DNA from: Sympetrum striolatum
Lineage: Eukaryota > Arthropoda > Insecta > Odonata > Libellulidae
Length of the DNA: 64,000 bases
Direction of reading: 5' to 3'
NCBI GenBank assembly: GCA_947579665.1
Contig: OX388346.1
Coordinates: 94,862,615 to 94,926,614 of the forward strand
Below, one piece after another: positions 53,759 to 64,000 of this stretch (position 1 is its first letter; the number at the start of each line of letters is the position of its first letter). The translations under genes and the position numbers were made by a program. The notes under the pieces are model-generated. The model was not told where the DNA came from, did no database searches, and saw only the letters and a list, made by a program, of their open reading frames with translations.

Positions 53759-54645
53759 CTTCCTCCTCTTATTCTCCCATAACCATCTCCCATCTCCTTC
53801 CTTCACTCTTTATTTCTAATTAGACAATATCAAAAATACGGGAAAAATTCAAAGAAAAGGTACAGAATATATAAATTATACATAGCCCGCCTTACACATC
53901 ACAGTAAACTTATACATTCTGCAATAGTTCGTTTGGCTAACGGCGCAAAATATATCCATAATATGTTCATTTCATGTTATGGTTCACTATACTAGTTCCG
54001 GCCTTACAAAGGTTTATACTATACATAATCGAAATTATATTAAATCAATCACTTCCTCCTCTTATTCTCCCACAACCATCTCCTATCTCCTTCCTTCACT
54101 CTTTATTTCTAATTAGACAATAGCAAAAATACGGGAAAAATTCAATGAAAAGGTACAGAATATATACATTATACATAGCCCCGCCTTACATATCATAGTA
54201 AATTTATACATTCTGCAATAGTTCGTTTGGCTAAGGGCACAAAATATATCAATATTATGTTCATTTCATGTTATGGTACACTGTTGTGCATTTACTAGTT
54301 CCAGCCTTACAAATGTTTATACAATACATAATAGAAAATATATTAAATCAATCGCTTCCTTCTCTTCCTCTCCTATAACCAACTCCCGATACCTCAGACT
54401 GTCTTCCCAATTAGACATAAGGAAAACATACGGGTAATTCAAAATATAGGCACAGAATATATAAATTAATCATAGCCCTGCCTTACATATCATAACAAGT
54501 CTATCAATTCTGCTATAGTTATTTTGGCTAAGGACGCAGAGTTGTTTTTAACCCATTTTATATACATTTCAAGTCATGGTACGCTATACATGTTCCAGCC
54601 TTACAAATATTTATACTATACATCATTTAAATATATTTTGGCTCG
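53759..54645. repeat. Three tandem ~300-bp units
   Basis: Units start at about 53759, 54052 and 54355 with CTTCCTCCTCTT or CTTCCTTCTCTT, followed by TCTAATTAGACAAT, ATACGGGAAAAATTCAA, GCCTTACA, TTCTGCAATAGTT and TTTATACTATACAT. The first two are very close to each other, the third is diverged. Non-coding. It could be amplified element 3' DNA or a satellite seed. Confidence 0.85.
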
Positions 54646-55000
54646 GAAGAGAATGAATGAATTTGACTTCTAATTCATCTTCCGGGGTAGGGTGATGCTT
54701 TAGGGGTTCGCCCTCGGGTTCTACATCCGCTTCGCAACCTTAGTCGTTGTCTGGTAGTTAAGTACCATGGTGATGTTCTCAATGTAAGTCCTGAATCATT
54801 CTACTTTGGAGCACCCGGATTTTTCGGGTGGGATTGTGGAACCGCTAGAGGAGGAGGGCTCTTTAGACCGTGTCGCTGATGCCAAATACAAAGACCTCAG
54901 CTCCCTCCCGCATCCGGAGGCACTTTGCAACCTCTTCCCTCATCTTTCGATTGGCCGTCAATGGCGTTCTGCTGGTTAAATATCAAATTTTATGAGAAAA
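54646..55000. other. GC-richer block of unknown origin
   Basis: Clearly richer in GC than its flanks (CACCCGGATTTTTCGGGTG hairpin at about 54812, GCTAGAGGAGGAGGGC). No frame with a known domain. It could be part of an LTR or an LTR-element leader, or a LINE 3' UTR. Confidence 0.35.
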
Positions 55001-55581
55001 AGGATTGCACGGAGTCGGTATGGTTTGATTTGAATAGATTATAAGCCAACAATTGTTCTCAATGCAACAGTTATCTAAACGTTGTGGTAAAATCACATTC
55101 AAATCAGCATTTACATAGAAATGCTATATTCCTATAATAGGGAAATATATAAAGAAAATCTAAATATAATATAATTATATAATGCAACAATTTAAATATT
55201 GAATGGACTCAGAAGGAATATATGAATGTGATTATTAAATTTGATAAGTTGGCATAATGCTAAGAAGGAAATTAGTTATTTTAATATTATCAGGTGGGAA
55301 CCAATGTGCGAAATGACCTAAGCTGTCGAAGCACTTTTAAAAATACTACTACTAATATCTAAAAACAGCCATGTATCTTACTTGTTTGGAATTTTAGAAG
55401 CAAAAGCTATAAATTGTAATTACTTTATTAAGCAAAAACTATGTATTAAAATAATGAAATCACAGTCAGAAATGTCTTCCTTAATTTGAAATATAATAAT
55501 TTTTAATACTTCAAAATATCATAAGATTATGAAATTAAAATAAAAATTAATCTGGAAAATTTGAAAGTAAAGTCTGTTTAC
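55001..55581. other. AT-rich, intron-like
   Basis: No supported feature; directly downstream of the candidate exon's donor on the minus strand. Confidence 0.4.
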
Positions 55582-55692
55582 TTAACTTGGAGATCCAGCC
55601 ACCGTTGTCCCCTGAGCCTCTTCCGTTGACGGTGGTCACTCGCCTCTGTGAAGCCATACGGTATGAAATTTGAGCAAGCTCGCTTTTTAAAA
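55582..55692 (-). CDS. Candidate first coding exon of a host gene
   Basis: On the minus strand the acceptor GGTGTTTCTATTCCTTCCAG ends at 55693. The exon has a 35-nt leader, an ATG at 55657 and reads MASQRRVTTVNGRGSGDNGG then WISK. Donor choices are GTAAAC (exon end 55582) or GTTAAG (exon end 55587). Composition is far less AT-rich than the flanks and there is no stop. Upstream candidates for 5' UTR exons are at 60650 and 62746. I cannot name the protein. The N-terminus is polar and basic with no signal peptide. Confidence 0.5.
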
Positions 55693-56019
55693 CTGGAAGG
55701 AATAGAAACACCAAGGTAAATAATCATTTATTAGTGAATGTGGTAATATCAGGAAGAGAATAATTTAAAAACACAATTCCCGATGACAAAGAAATATAAC
55801 CATCTATCTATATAAGCATCTATGAAGTTATTAACATGATCCACTCCGATGTTAAAACACCGTACTCATCAACACTTCTAAACAATAAATATGAGTAGAA
55901 AAATTGTAATCGAGGGCACTAGGAATAGAAATAAGGATGGTTCTGACGTAAGAGGAAAATGAACTCAGTACAGATCGTCTGGTGACGAGAATACGATACT
56001 ACGCAACGATGGCAGTTTA
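55693..56019. other. No feature seen
   Basis: Polypyrimidine tract next to the exon; otherwise nothing supported. Confidence 0.4.
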
Positions 56020-56027
56020 AACATCCG

Positions 56028-56263
56028 CAGTGCCGGATTTAGGCAGTGGGCAGTGCCCATAGGCCTCCACCAAGGTGACAAAATGTCAAACAAATTGTAA
56101 AACAACACCCCGTTGAGTCGCGGAGAAAGAGGGAAAATTATCAACAAGTCAAGACAGATTGGGGGGGGGGGCGATATAAAATATGGATTTCGCCAGATCG
56201 TCCAAAAAAGGCCTCCACCCGTTGGATTGCCCATAGGCCTCATATACCCTAGATCCGGCATTG
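56028..56263. mobile_element. hAT-type MITE, 236 bp, intact 8-bp target duplication
   Basis: AACATCCG is present on both sides (56020-56027, 56264-56271). The ends are inverted: CAGTGCCGGATTTAGG and, on the minus strand, CAATGCCGGATCTAGG, with inner GGCCTCCACC and GCCTATGGGC blocks repeated in inverse. 8-bp duplication and CAGTGCCGGAT ends are typical of hAT elements. Contains a run of G at 56160. Non-coding. Confidence 0.9.
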
Positions 56264-56408
56264 AACATCCGAATAATTTATGGCAAATAATGATAGAAAT
56301 ACGTAAAGAAAAAGGTCAACTTTACTTGCATAGATCTTAGGAGACCAAACTGTGTTACTGGTGACATTTAGCTACATATTTCAATTAATTTGGATCGAGT
56401 TTTTTTCA

Positions 56409-56495
56409 AAAACGCTAAAGGGACTCGAGCCTCGAACTCTCAGATTAAACGGGTGCTAAGAGATGCAGTTCGAGGTGCCTTAATCCGTTGGCCCC
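56409..56495 (-). ncRNA. tRNA-like pseudogene or SINE head
   Basis: Minus strand: GGCCAACGGATTAAGGC (56493-56477) looks like a tRNA D-arm/A box of Leu or Ser type; GGCTCGAGTCC (56431-56421) is a near-perfect B box, 62 bp further on; T5 at 56413-56409 would stop Pol III. The second half (GTTTAATCTGAGAGTTCGAG) resembles an anticodon and variable region. The acceptor stem pairing is poor. A SINE head or tRNA pseudogene fits best. Confidence 0.55.
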
Positions 56496-56679
56496 TTGAC
56501 TAGGGCTGACAAGAATTATGCATTATTCCCTCTGCACCTACGAAGCAGGTGTTTAATACATATATATGCATTTCTTACTAAACTAATACTAACAAACACT
56601 GCCTCCACTAGATATAAATTCAAATAGGCAGCGATTGATTACTACTAATTGTTCTGAGGAATTTAGAAAAGATTGAATA

Positions 56680-57186
56680 GAAGTAAACTCCCGTTTATCC
56701 GGAATCCGCTTTATCCGAACAAACTCTTCCGAATGCGTTCACCCACCGAATACCATCGCGAACCATTACTTATGTGCTCGTGACACCTCTTGAAAACTCC
56801 TGTTTTTTCCCGCTGCCAAATAAGGCGGATTTTTTCTGTTAGAATTAAAGATAAATGAGCTTTCTTATTCAGCATTTAAAAATTTGAGTTTTCTGTCATA
56901 CTTTGACGCCTTTATAACACGTCAACACAAATTTTTCAGTCCAAAAGATGCAGACTTATTCACATCCATATCAATAGCATTCTACGTACACTCCTGGCCA
57001 AAATTAACGCAGCACCTCCCTAGCGATCCTTACGACCGGCGCTGCGTTAATTTTGGCCAGGACTGTACGTAGGTTTTACGATCATATTGATGCAATTCCT
57101 GGTGTTTCACGCGGGACTTCGGTTTATCCTAAATTTTCCTTATCCGAACCGGCCGCCGTCCATTTCAGATAAACGGAAGTTCACTG
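56680..57186. mobile_element. pogo/Tigger-type MITE, 507 bp
   Basis: Ends GAAGTAAACTCCCGTTTATC and, on the minus strand, CAGTGAACTTCCGTTTATC; TA on both sides (56678-56679, 57187-57188). Inner TTATCCGAAC and TTATCCGAAC-like blocks are also inverted. Such CCGTTTATCYG ends are usual for Tigger-derived MITEs. It holds a nested foldback element. Confidence 0.8.
56982..57072. mobile_element. Foldback mini-element nested in the pogo MITE
   Basis: Arms of about 32 bp: CTACGTACACTCCTGGCC followed by AAAATTAACGCAGC on the left, and its near-perfect inverse on the right, around a 27-bp loop. TACGTA lies at both edges. CAGTCCTGGCCAAAATTAA is reminiscent of Tc1/mariner-type ends. Confidence 0.75.
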
Positions 57187-57188
57187 TA

Positions 57189-58689
57189 CTACCATTCAAT
57201 GCATCGTTAATTACTTATTCTAAAGGAAAACTTAAGAACAGATTAAAATAACTGATTCCAGATATATCCAGTAGTTGTCACCACGAATCCTGAGCTCTAA
57301 ATAACTACTTGAGTTTGTCAGTTTGCCTCGCTGTCAATGGTGAAATAATGGCATTTGAAAATTAAGTTGCAAGATAAATAGGAAGTTCAACTGGATTACT
57401 CACTAATAAAGTCACAATCTGGAGTTTTAGATGCCGTATTTACTTGTAGGAAAAAAATACAAGATTTACAATCAGTTATTCTTTAAAATAGTAAATTATA
57501 TTCTCACTTTTCAACATAATTGGCTAAAAGTTTACGTTTTTTTCTTATCAGAATGAGCTGCATCTCATTTTAATATTTTCGAATTATATATCTGTAAATA
57601 TAAACGTCCCTTAAATCGTTCAGAGAAATGTAAGAAACGTTCAACCATTTCTTTTTAGTTGTGGTTATCTGTATGATATTTGTGCTTTTACTCAATAGTC
57701 CAATATTTCGTGAGAAGTAGAGAATAAAAACAAAACAAATTATAGTTTTATTTCATAACAGAGATTCATTTACTTGTCTGGTGTTTAAGTGGCGATAAGT
57801 GCATAAACCTAGTATCAAACAAAGACCATCATCTGAATATTGTCTAAATGCAATTACCTTTAAAAGCAGTATTTAATAAACTCTCAGAAAAACCGGCAAA
57901 GTTTATTTTTATAGAAGTGTTTATAATGATTTTGATTGGTCAAATATGGACTATATAGCTAACTGCTTGGGAACTTTGTAAAAGAGAGTGGAATTCCAAC
58001 GAAAGAAATAAGATCACAGATTTCGTTACTTGTCATTCTTGTCTATCACCACACTCTAAGGTAACAGATGTTGGGAGTCCAGTATACCGAAAGAAAGATC
58101 ACAGGGTATATATAATTTTACATTTACTCCACAGGAAGCGAATTTAGTAACTTCACGTATTCTGAAATGCTGTTGGAAAATGTAGAATTGATTGTAATAC
58201 TCTTTGAAATGTTTGCAATAAACAAAAACATTTGCCGAAGTAACTTTAATAACACCAATCTAAGATTCGAGTGGGCACTCTTTTAGATTCATCGATGAAT
58301 CCATCAAACCGTTCATTCTATTCATCAATGAATTTACGATGCTTTCCACTGATGTCCACCGCTTCCATTGAGATTAATTCCCGGTGAAGAGCAGATGGTT
58401 CTGATGACAGTAGCGGGCCCTTCAAATGTTAATAAGCTAATAAAAAAGCAAGTAAATGCCATTTTACAAATATAACGAATTTATAATGCAACCAACGATG
58501 CGATGAATTACGTTTCAACAGAGTTTACCCTTACCTTTACCCTTAAAAGGTTGTGGTTAACATTTGCAAGTGATAGAATGCGTAAGAATGTCATTAGAAG
58601 GCATTCCAGCGATAGAATTAGTAAATCTCTGCATTATTTAGGATTAATTTGCCTTTAATGAACACAGTAAACCTATGAAATGGGGCCAG
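57189..58689. other. Long AT-rich stretch, no supported gene
   Basis: Nothing recognised; probable intron or intergenic DNA. A TTACCCTTACCTTTACCC patch near 58526 is too short to be telomeric. Confidence 0.4.
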
Positions 58690-58945
58690 GTCAATTGGTC
58701 CGGGAAGAATTCGTACGCGGGGAATTGATCCCCCGCGCTGATGTTGTACTACCACCAAACCCACCCCCTGGTTGATTTATTGATAACATTAACCAATAAT
58801 CAGGGCGTGTAGATTAACATAAGACTGGATAACAGTAGTACAACATCAGCACGGGGGATCAATTCACCGCCTACGGATTCACCACGTACGAATTCAAAGC
58901 GTAAGAATTCACCGGCGACCGGTGAATTGATCCGGGGGGAATTGG
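58690..58945. repeat. Palindromic element with 15-bp modular arm
   Basis: Inner arms 58719-58752 and 58835-58868 are 34-bp inverted copies (GAATTGATCCCCCG, then CTGATGTTGTACTAC) with two or three differences. The spacer has a smaller inverted pair (CCCTGGTTGA / TAATCAGGG). Outside the right arm a run of related modules of about 15 bp follows (AATTCACC, then a CG-rich trinucleotide, then TACG or similar) up to AATTGATCCGGGG and AATTGGTTC; the left side has fewer modules (AATTGGTCCGGG, AATTCGTACGCGG). Non-coding, unusually CpG-rich. Not a family I know. Confidence 0.75.
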
Positions 58946-60029
58946 TTCTAGGGATATATCACTGGGAAGTAGCACTCTAAAACATTGAGATGACTCTGAG
59001 TGACTAAGGATGCATTTACATATCCTTAAATTGTGTCGGCTTAATGGCATTATGATTACATTATTTGCGTAAATACTCAAGCATCATTAATTTATGACAA
59101 AGTGTTTTTCAGAGCAGTGATGTGTGTGGAATCACTAAGTTGCCTTTATTGAAGTTTAGCCTAAGTAGAAATCGTATTTAATGCTTTTGCCCGAAAACAC
59201 TAATAAATTAGAATTAACTGCATCAATATTTCAGTTTCGTCATAACTTTGAACACGTGACGTATAAAAGGAGAATTGGCAACAGTTCACAGAATTAAATT
59301 GAATGTTGTATTATACGTACGTCTCAAATCTCTATTGATCTATAGAACGATTGAGCCCAAATATATTTACTGACTGCTGATTCAGCCATTCAAATTAGAG
59401 AGAACGGCATTTATATTTTAATCGCCTCGGGTTTCTCAATAGTTTTTGCAATTAAATAACAGAGGAGCCTTCATGATTCAACATGACTCCTAGGTATTAG
59501 TTATGATCCACTAGCTCTAATGGATGCCCTGAAAATCAGTACTGCGCGTGAATTATGTTAGTTTGATTTCAGTTTGATAACTCCCTGAAAATCATCTAAA
59601 TACATCTATTGTTATTCAAATTCAGTTTATTATCACTGCATGAGAATTTCTATTGACATACAATTAGATAATTGTGTAACAAATACAGTTTAAAGAACAA
59701 CAACCGGGTGAAGATATAAATGCAGGAATTAATCGCTGGATTTTAACAACAGTCTTATCATGAAGATTTCGCTCGTCATTGCAGCATAAAAATACGAAAT
59801 TTAGTATCACTCGATGTGTATTTTATTTAAATGGATATAATTCGAGTGTCAGGAATATGAAAAAATTATAATATTAATTTAAACTAGTGGTAATCTAAAA
59901 AATACATTCAATTTTAGTATCTAATGCATTCTTTGATTGTATCTTTTTCCCAGTCAAGGCGGTAAATGCACGAAAGAAAACAAATACATAGTTCTAACAG
60001 AAGCAAACGATGAGTTCGCCTTGAACTTG
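58946..60029. other. No feature seen
   Basis: AT-rich, nothing supported. Confidence 0.4.
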
Positions 60030-60330
60030 AAGGAAAGCGAAGCATTGAAGGCCAATGGGAGGCCATTACTGGTCTTTTGGCATTGTTAGCATGAGCCTAC
60101 TTCTATTACTGATACCTCGAAAGTGAAAGCAACGAAAATGAAATGAAAACGACGCAATTTGAAATGAATTGAAGGACGTTGGAAAGCCATTACTGGTCTA
60201 AGAGTGATTTTTTACGTGATCATAGCTTCTTTTTAAAGTGCTTTGAAAGTGAAAGCAACGGCGAAGGGAAGCGAAATATCAATAGGTATTGGAAAGAGCT
60301 CATCGAAGAAAGCGAAACTGCATTTCGAAC
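60030..60330. repeat. Two and a half tandem units of ~124 bp
   Basis: GCCATTACTGGTC at 60062 and 60186 and GAAAGTGAAAGCAACG at about 60118 and 60248 mark two units; a partial third starts near 60280 with TATTGGAAAGAGC. Purine-rich on the plus strand. Non-coding. Confidence 0.7.
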
Positions 60331-60649
60331 TTGCATGAAATGGTATGTCTGACCATTTCATTACTGTACTGTAGTAATTATTCTCCATTAAATTACATCA
60401 AATGATAATTATAAAAAAGCCACTCCCAACACTATCGTTCAGATTTTGTTTGGAATGCACTAACTTATTATGAAATAGTTTCTTTCACCCCCAGAACTAT
60501 TGATCAATATATCACTTAATTTATAGTCCGTTCCACAGAATTTTATAATAAAATACACGCTGTAAAAAAAACTTCGCAGTCCATAAAGTGAGATTATTTT
60601 CAAAGTACGTGATATTACAGATTGATATAGAAATTTATATTCTGCTTAC

Positions 60650-60765
60650 CTAAGCTGAAGCTTCAATCCACTGTATCTACCATCGAAGGATCTCCTGTAC
60701 GACTTTCACATCCAAAAGACGCCAATGAGCAATACGCAGGACAATATCGGTGTTGCCTCCCAAAT
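60650..60765 (-). other. Candidate 5' UTR exon
   Basis: On the minus strand CAGCTTAG is followed by GTAAGC at 60649-60644, a strong donor. The preceding 110 bases are less AT-rich than the flanks and contain only very short ATG frames. The acceptor (TTTTAATTATTTGGGAG near 60766) is weak, so the 5' boundary is uncertain. Same strand as the exon at 55.6 kb. Confidence 0.35.
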
Positions 60766-60769
60766 AATT

Positions 60770-62745
60770 AAAAATGATAAATTCCAAATTAAGAAAATAT
60801 ATATATGGATTAAAATCGGAATCATAATCTAAAGCCATGCAAATGTAAATTGAAGTAAGTAATTTGAAAACTATGTATTCCTGTTCATTTGCAACCGTTG
60901 ACCAAATAGTTTGAAATATCTTGTTACATCATCGCACAATATTAGGAATATAATAACTAATAATAATTAACATTTTACGGAAGCCTTAATTAAAGTCTTA
61001 GACATTGGCTAACGATATTGAATTTATGACACGAAACAAATACTTAAATGACAGTACTAATTCGTACCAAATCGAAGACAATTCCAAAAGTGATCAAGCA
61101 AAATTTAAATTGAAATTAAACTGTAAGAAATAAATATGGTTCAGATTATGAAATAATGCAGTTTAAATTTAGAATTTAGTCGTTAAAGACAACAAGGAAC
61201 TTGGAAACTATAGCAATTAAAACTTCTGAAAAGTCTACTAAATTGATACAAATCGGAAGAGCTAAACTTGTGAAAATGTAAAGTAAAACTCGCAATTTTA
61301 ATATAAATAAATAATAAATATGGTTACATCAATGAACAATATTGAGTATAAGTTAAAAAATAACGACCGCTTACGGGAATTAATATAAAAATTGGTACAG
61401 TACGGAATAGTATTCCTGAAATTATTAGGCTAAATTTAAATCTATATTATTACAAACATTAAAACTGCACCAAATTCGAGTCCTGGCTCTCTAGGAATTT
61501 TTCTCTCATTTTTAATTTCAATTTCAACGTGTTACTCGTAATGAAATGGCAGTTGAAATTTGCATGACTTTTAACTTTCAAATCAAATTTCCGATGACGA
61601 CTTGAAATTAATTTATAAAAATTCCAAAAAGGCATCACTCTATATTGAATCCAAAACTAATTTGGTGTGAAAAATTATTATTCACATTAGAGGGTTACTG
61701 CAACTTAATATCCTTATAACGTTATCGTAGACGCGAGAGGACCGGTAATTCTACTGCGAATGATAAATAAATACAAACATGTTTACGTAGATATACAGAC
61801 GATATAAATCTATTACATTATATTACTCTTCTACTATATTAAGGTAATATATTCTATAATAAAATGAAACATGAACAGCTACGATGCGTCCACACTTTCC
61901 GTTAAAATTCAAATCCGTTTTTCCTTTGTTTATGTGATGACGTCATGCACTGACCGAAGCCTAAAAATTAACGACAGAACTATTTTAAAAATATATTCAG
62001 ATAAAACATGTCATATTACCGGGCATAATTTAGGAACACGGTAGTTCAGATCTGTATTTTTGGCAAATTGAAAATACATGTGGCAAAGCCGAATTCGAGG
62101 TTTTATTGGAATTTTTCTTTCGTTTATTACATTTAAATTCAGAGTATAACTCGTACGGAGGTAGTTTTAATTTTCACGAAAGCCTTACAAGATGAATTAC
62201 TATCATAGAAGTTATCATTATCTCAGAAGCAAGACTACAACTAAATACCCTCAATCCCACGCGATGACATATTTGCACTTATCGAATAAAAAAACAAAAG
62301 AAAAGATGTATGCCTTTTACATTCGGGCATTAACTCGGCATAGGCAAACCTATAGATACCGGTTTCTCGAGAAGAATAGGCTTGAACCGGTACCTAGTCC
62401 CGGCGACATTCCTTTCTTACTCTAAAACTTTCATAAAATTTCAGAAGACTGTCTTAGATTCTTTTTTACAAGCAAACATGTTTACTTAATTCGCTAATCA
62501 CCTTCCTTAACGAGCTTTTACACCGGAGAACGTACTTACGAAATCGTATTAAAGAGTTCCGATTCTAAATAAAAAGATTAACGACATCTCATTAATTCAC
62601 CCAAAATTAAAATCAATCATAATATGAAACATATGATTCGTCGTACAATAATATTACACAAGGAAAAAACTTAAATTCTTAAATTCACCAAAACACAGCA
62701 ATATTGTCTCAGACAATACCTAATAAAGTATTAAGTGAGACTTAC
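60770..62745. other. Long AT-rich stretch, no supported gene
   Basis: Two loosely similar blocks at 61500-61580 and 62090-62190 (TTCGAG, GGAATTTTTCTTTC, ACTCGTA) suggest an old repeat. A plus-strand frame at 62192-62425 has no known domain. Confidence 0.4.
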
Positions 62746-62980
62746 CATTAACTGGAAATCCTGGGTGACAACGTTAGACGTTGAACATGACAACGAATTT
62801 CAACTGTTTTTCAAACACGGGTTGTCAGCACGACCTCACTCGCAGAAATTCAGGTAGCAACTGCCAAAAAAGCCGTTCGCGCAACCGCTAAACAATACAG
62901 CTGTCACCTGATTGGTCCAAATTTAACCGTCTTTCAACTTGGCTCCACCCACCAACCGCCATGGAAATTTTCCACTGCCA
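62746..62980 (-). promoter_or_regulatory. Candidate first exon and promoter of the minus-strand gene
   Basis: The donor TAATG then GTAAGTCTC (at 62745 on the minus strand) is close to ideal. Upstream on the minus strand lies a GC-richer patch with GGACCAATCAGG (CCAAT box, about 62928-62917), GCGCGAACGGC and a GTGGAGCC block. This is the layout of a TATA-less promoter with a non-coding first exon, pointing to the exons at 60650 and 55692. Start site is not placed. Confidence 0.35.
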
Positions 62981-64000
62981 ACTGCCATTATATTTTAACG
63001 AATTTAGTAAAGTATTATTAAAAATAAATATTTAATTTCTTCGTAGATTTTAATTTTTTTGCTTAAATTTCGCGAAATCGTCGAAGTGCTGGATCTTAAA
63101 ATATCAAAGTTTGCATAATTTAAATATTTTGTTCTTAAGAAAATATTTATATTTGGATCTGGATATTTAAGATTATTAGGTTTTTTATTTCGGAAAATGA
63201 AATAATGATTTACAATTTAATATTACAACTATTCATCCAGAAAGAGAAAAATGTAACAGTTATATCGATGTAATACATTGAACCACAATTACTAACAAGA
63301 TTTGATTGCAAGGATACGTTTTAAGGCAAAGAAGTGCAGTATTTCAAGAAATTACGTCAATTTTTACGAATAAAGCCGAGAAACCTATATTTCACTCTTA
63401 GAAATTCCTTTTTAAGATAACAATTCTCTCGCAAATCCAACACGTATTCTACGATGTCAACCAAAGATGCTATTTTAAAGCAAAATTATTTAAACGAGAT
63501 ATATAAGTGGATCGAATGATACATTACTCAGTTATGTGGAGGTCCCGGAAACTTCGGCAATATCTGGTATCTTCACTCGCTGTATTAATGGTTCACAAAT
63601 ACACTTAAGTAGCAAGATGAAACAAGAAGTGGTTTTGATAGATTTCTTGTTTGACATTCATATTTCACAACCAATAGACATTACTATACTTGACCACCAT
63701 AATCAAGAGTTAATAAGTATCTTTAGATTATTTATCCAATGAAATATCCTTCCTTGAAAGTACTGTCAATCGCGTTATGGTAACATTACTACATAATCTC
63801 TAACACGAATAAATTTGCATTAAGAAATCGATATCATTGTAGTTGCCTAGGTGATTATGTCCTAACCCTCGAAGTGGACTCGTAAGTCTTACATACACGT
63901 AGATTAAGATAAAATTCAAAGCACATATCATCATCATCGTACTTACTTTCAAATCTTGCATTTTGTGATCGTAATGTGAACGAAGGAAGCCCAATTCGTA
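62981..64000. other. No feature seen
   Basis: AT-rich; a plus-strand frame at 63536-63742 and a minus-strand frame at 63994-63800 show no recognisable domain. Confidence 0.4.

Noticed and set aside
52367..53819. Very long open frames (up to about 470 codons) on both strands with LSLPT, PFPPS, GRERV and GKGEG repeats
   Set aside because: A 15-bp stop-free unit keeps all six frames open. The frames begin in broken integrase or nowhere and have no start context.
58526..58550. TTACCC-type repeats, telomere-like
   Set aside because: Only three imperfect units; arthropod telomeres are usually TTAGG-based.
62192..62425. 77-codon plus-strand frame rich in Tyr, His and Arg
   Set aside because: No known domain and no supporting context.

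Overview
The window reads as a eukaryotic, most likely arthropod (probably insect), accessory region. It is AT-rich, has no operons, and is built largely of transposable elements of animal type: pogo/Tigger, mariner, piggyBac and hAT DNA transposons, CR1/Jockey-like and RTE LINEs, and a Ty3/gypsy pol. I did not recognise a complete host gene. Species-level identity cannot be set from sequence alone; the arthropod call rests on the element families and on the 3' end of one LINE, which is of a kind I know from arthropod CR1-like elements.

Layout. 1-3 kb: a composite interspersed repeat made of ~165-bp modules, each carrying a tRNA B-box-like GGTTCGATNCC motif, with TCTATTATATATAG termini; relatives lie at 41.7-42.7 kb and 50.07 kb. 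3.5 and 9.4 kb: tRNA-derived SINE candidates. 8.2-8.7 kb: mariner remnant. 9.77-12.28 kb: a Tigger/pogo element with TIRs and a decayed transposase. 12.7-14.1 kb: a deleted mariner and a long dispersed repeat. 14.72-14.85 kb: a hairpin MITE. 19.70-22.30 kb: a piggyBac-like element with TTAA target duplication. 22.9, 32.0 and 46.0 kb: three copies of one TA-flanked MITE family. 25.54-30.60 kb: a near-full-length LINE (ORF1 with PHD and FP_C-like parts; ORF2 with endonuclease and RT) inside a ~150-bp tandem array. 33.4-37.8 kb: a second LINE carrying a nested third LINE. 37.81-40.86 kb: a second Tigger whose transposase is split by an RTE with an exact 9-bp target duplication. 47.9-49.0 kb: an intron-bearing BiP (ER Hsp70) pseudogene. 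49.26-49.37 kb: a clean THAP-domain first exon below a CRE-containing promoter-like stretch. 51.2-53.7 kb: a decayed Ty3/gypsy pol whose integrase is broken by a 1-kb, 15-bp G4-forming minisatellite, followed by three ~300-bp tandem units. 55.6-63 kb: probable introns and 5' exons of a minus-strand host gene, with a hAT MITE, a SINE, a pogo MITE holding a nested hairpin, and an unusual palindromic element at 58.7 kb.

The genes do not form a pathway. The window is a record of repeated nested insertion, with a few host exons between. The best candidates for undescribed biology are the B-box module array, the palindromic 58.7-kb element, the internal binding-site-like palindromes of the piggyBac element, and the paired LPxNIRTLGV exons at 8.85 and 24.53 kb. 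The long open frames over the minisatellite are artefacts of a 15-bp period.
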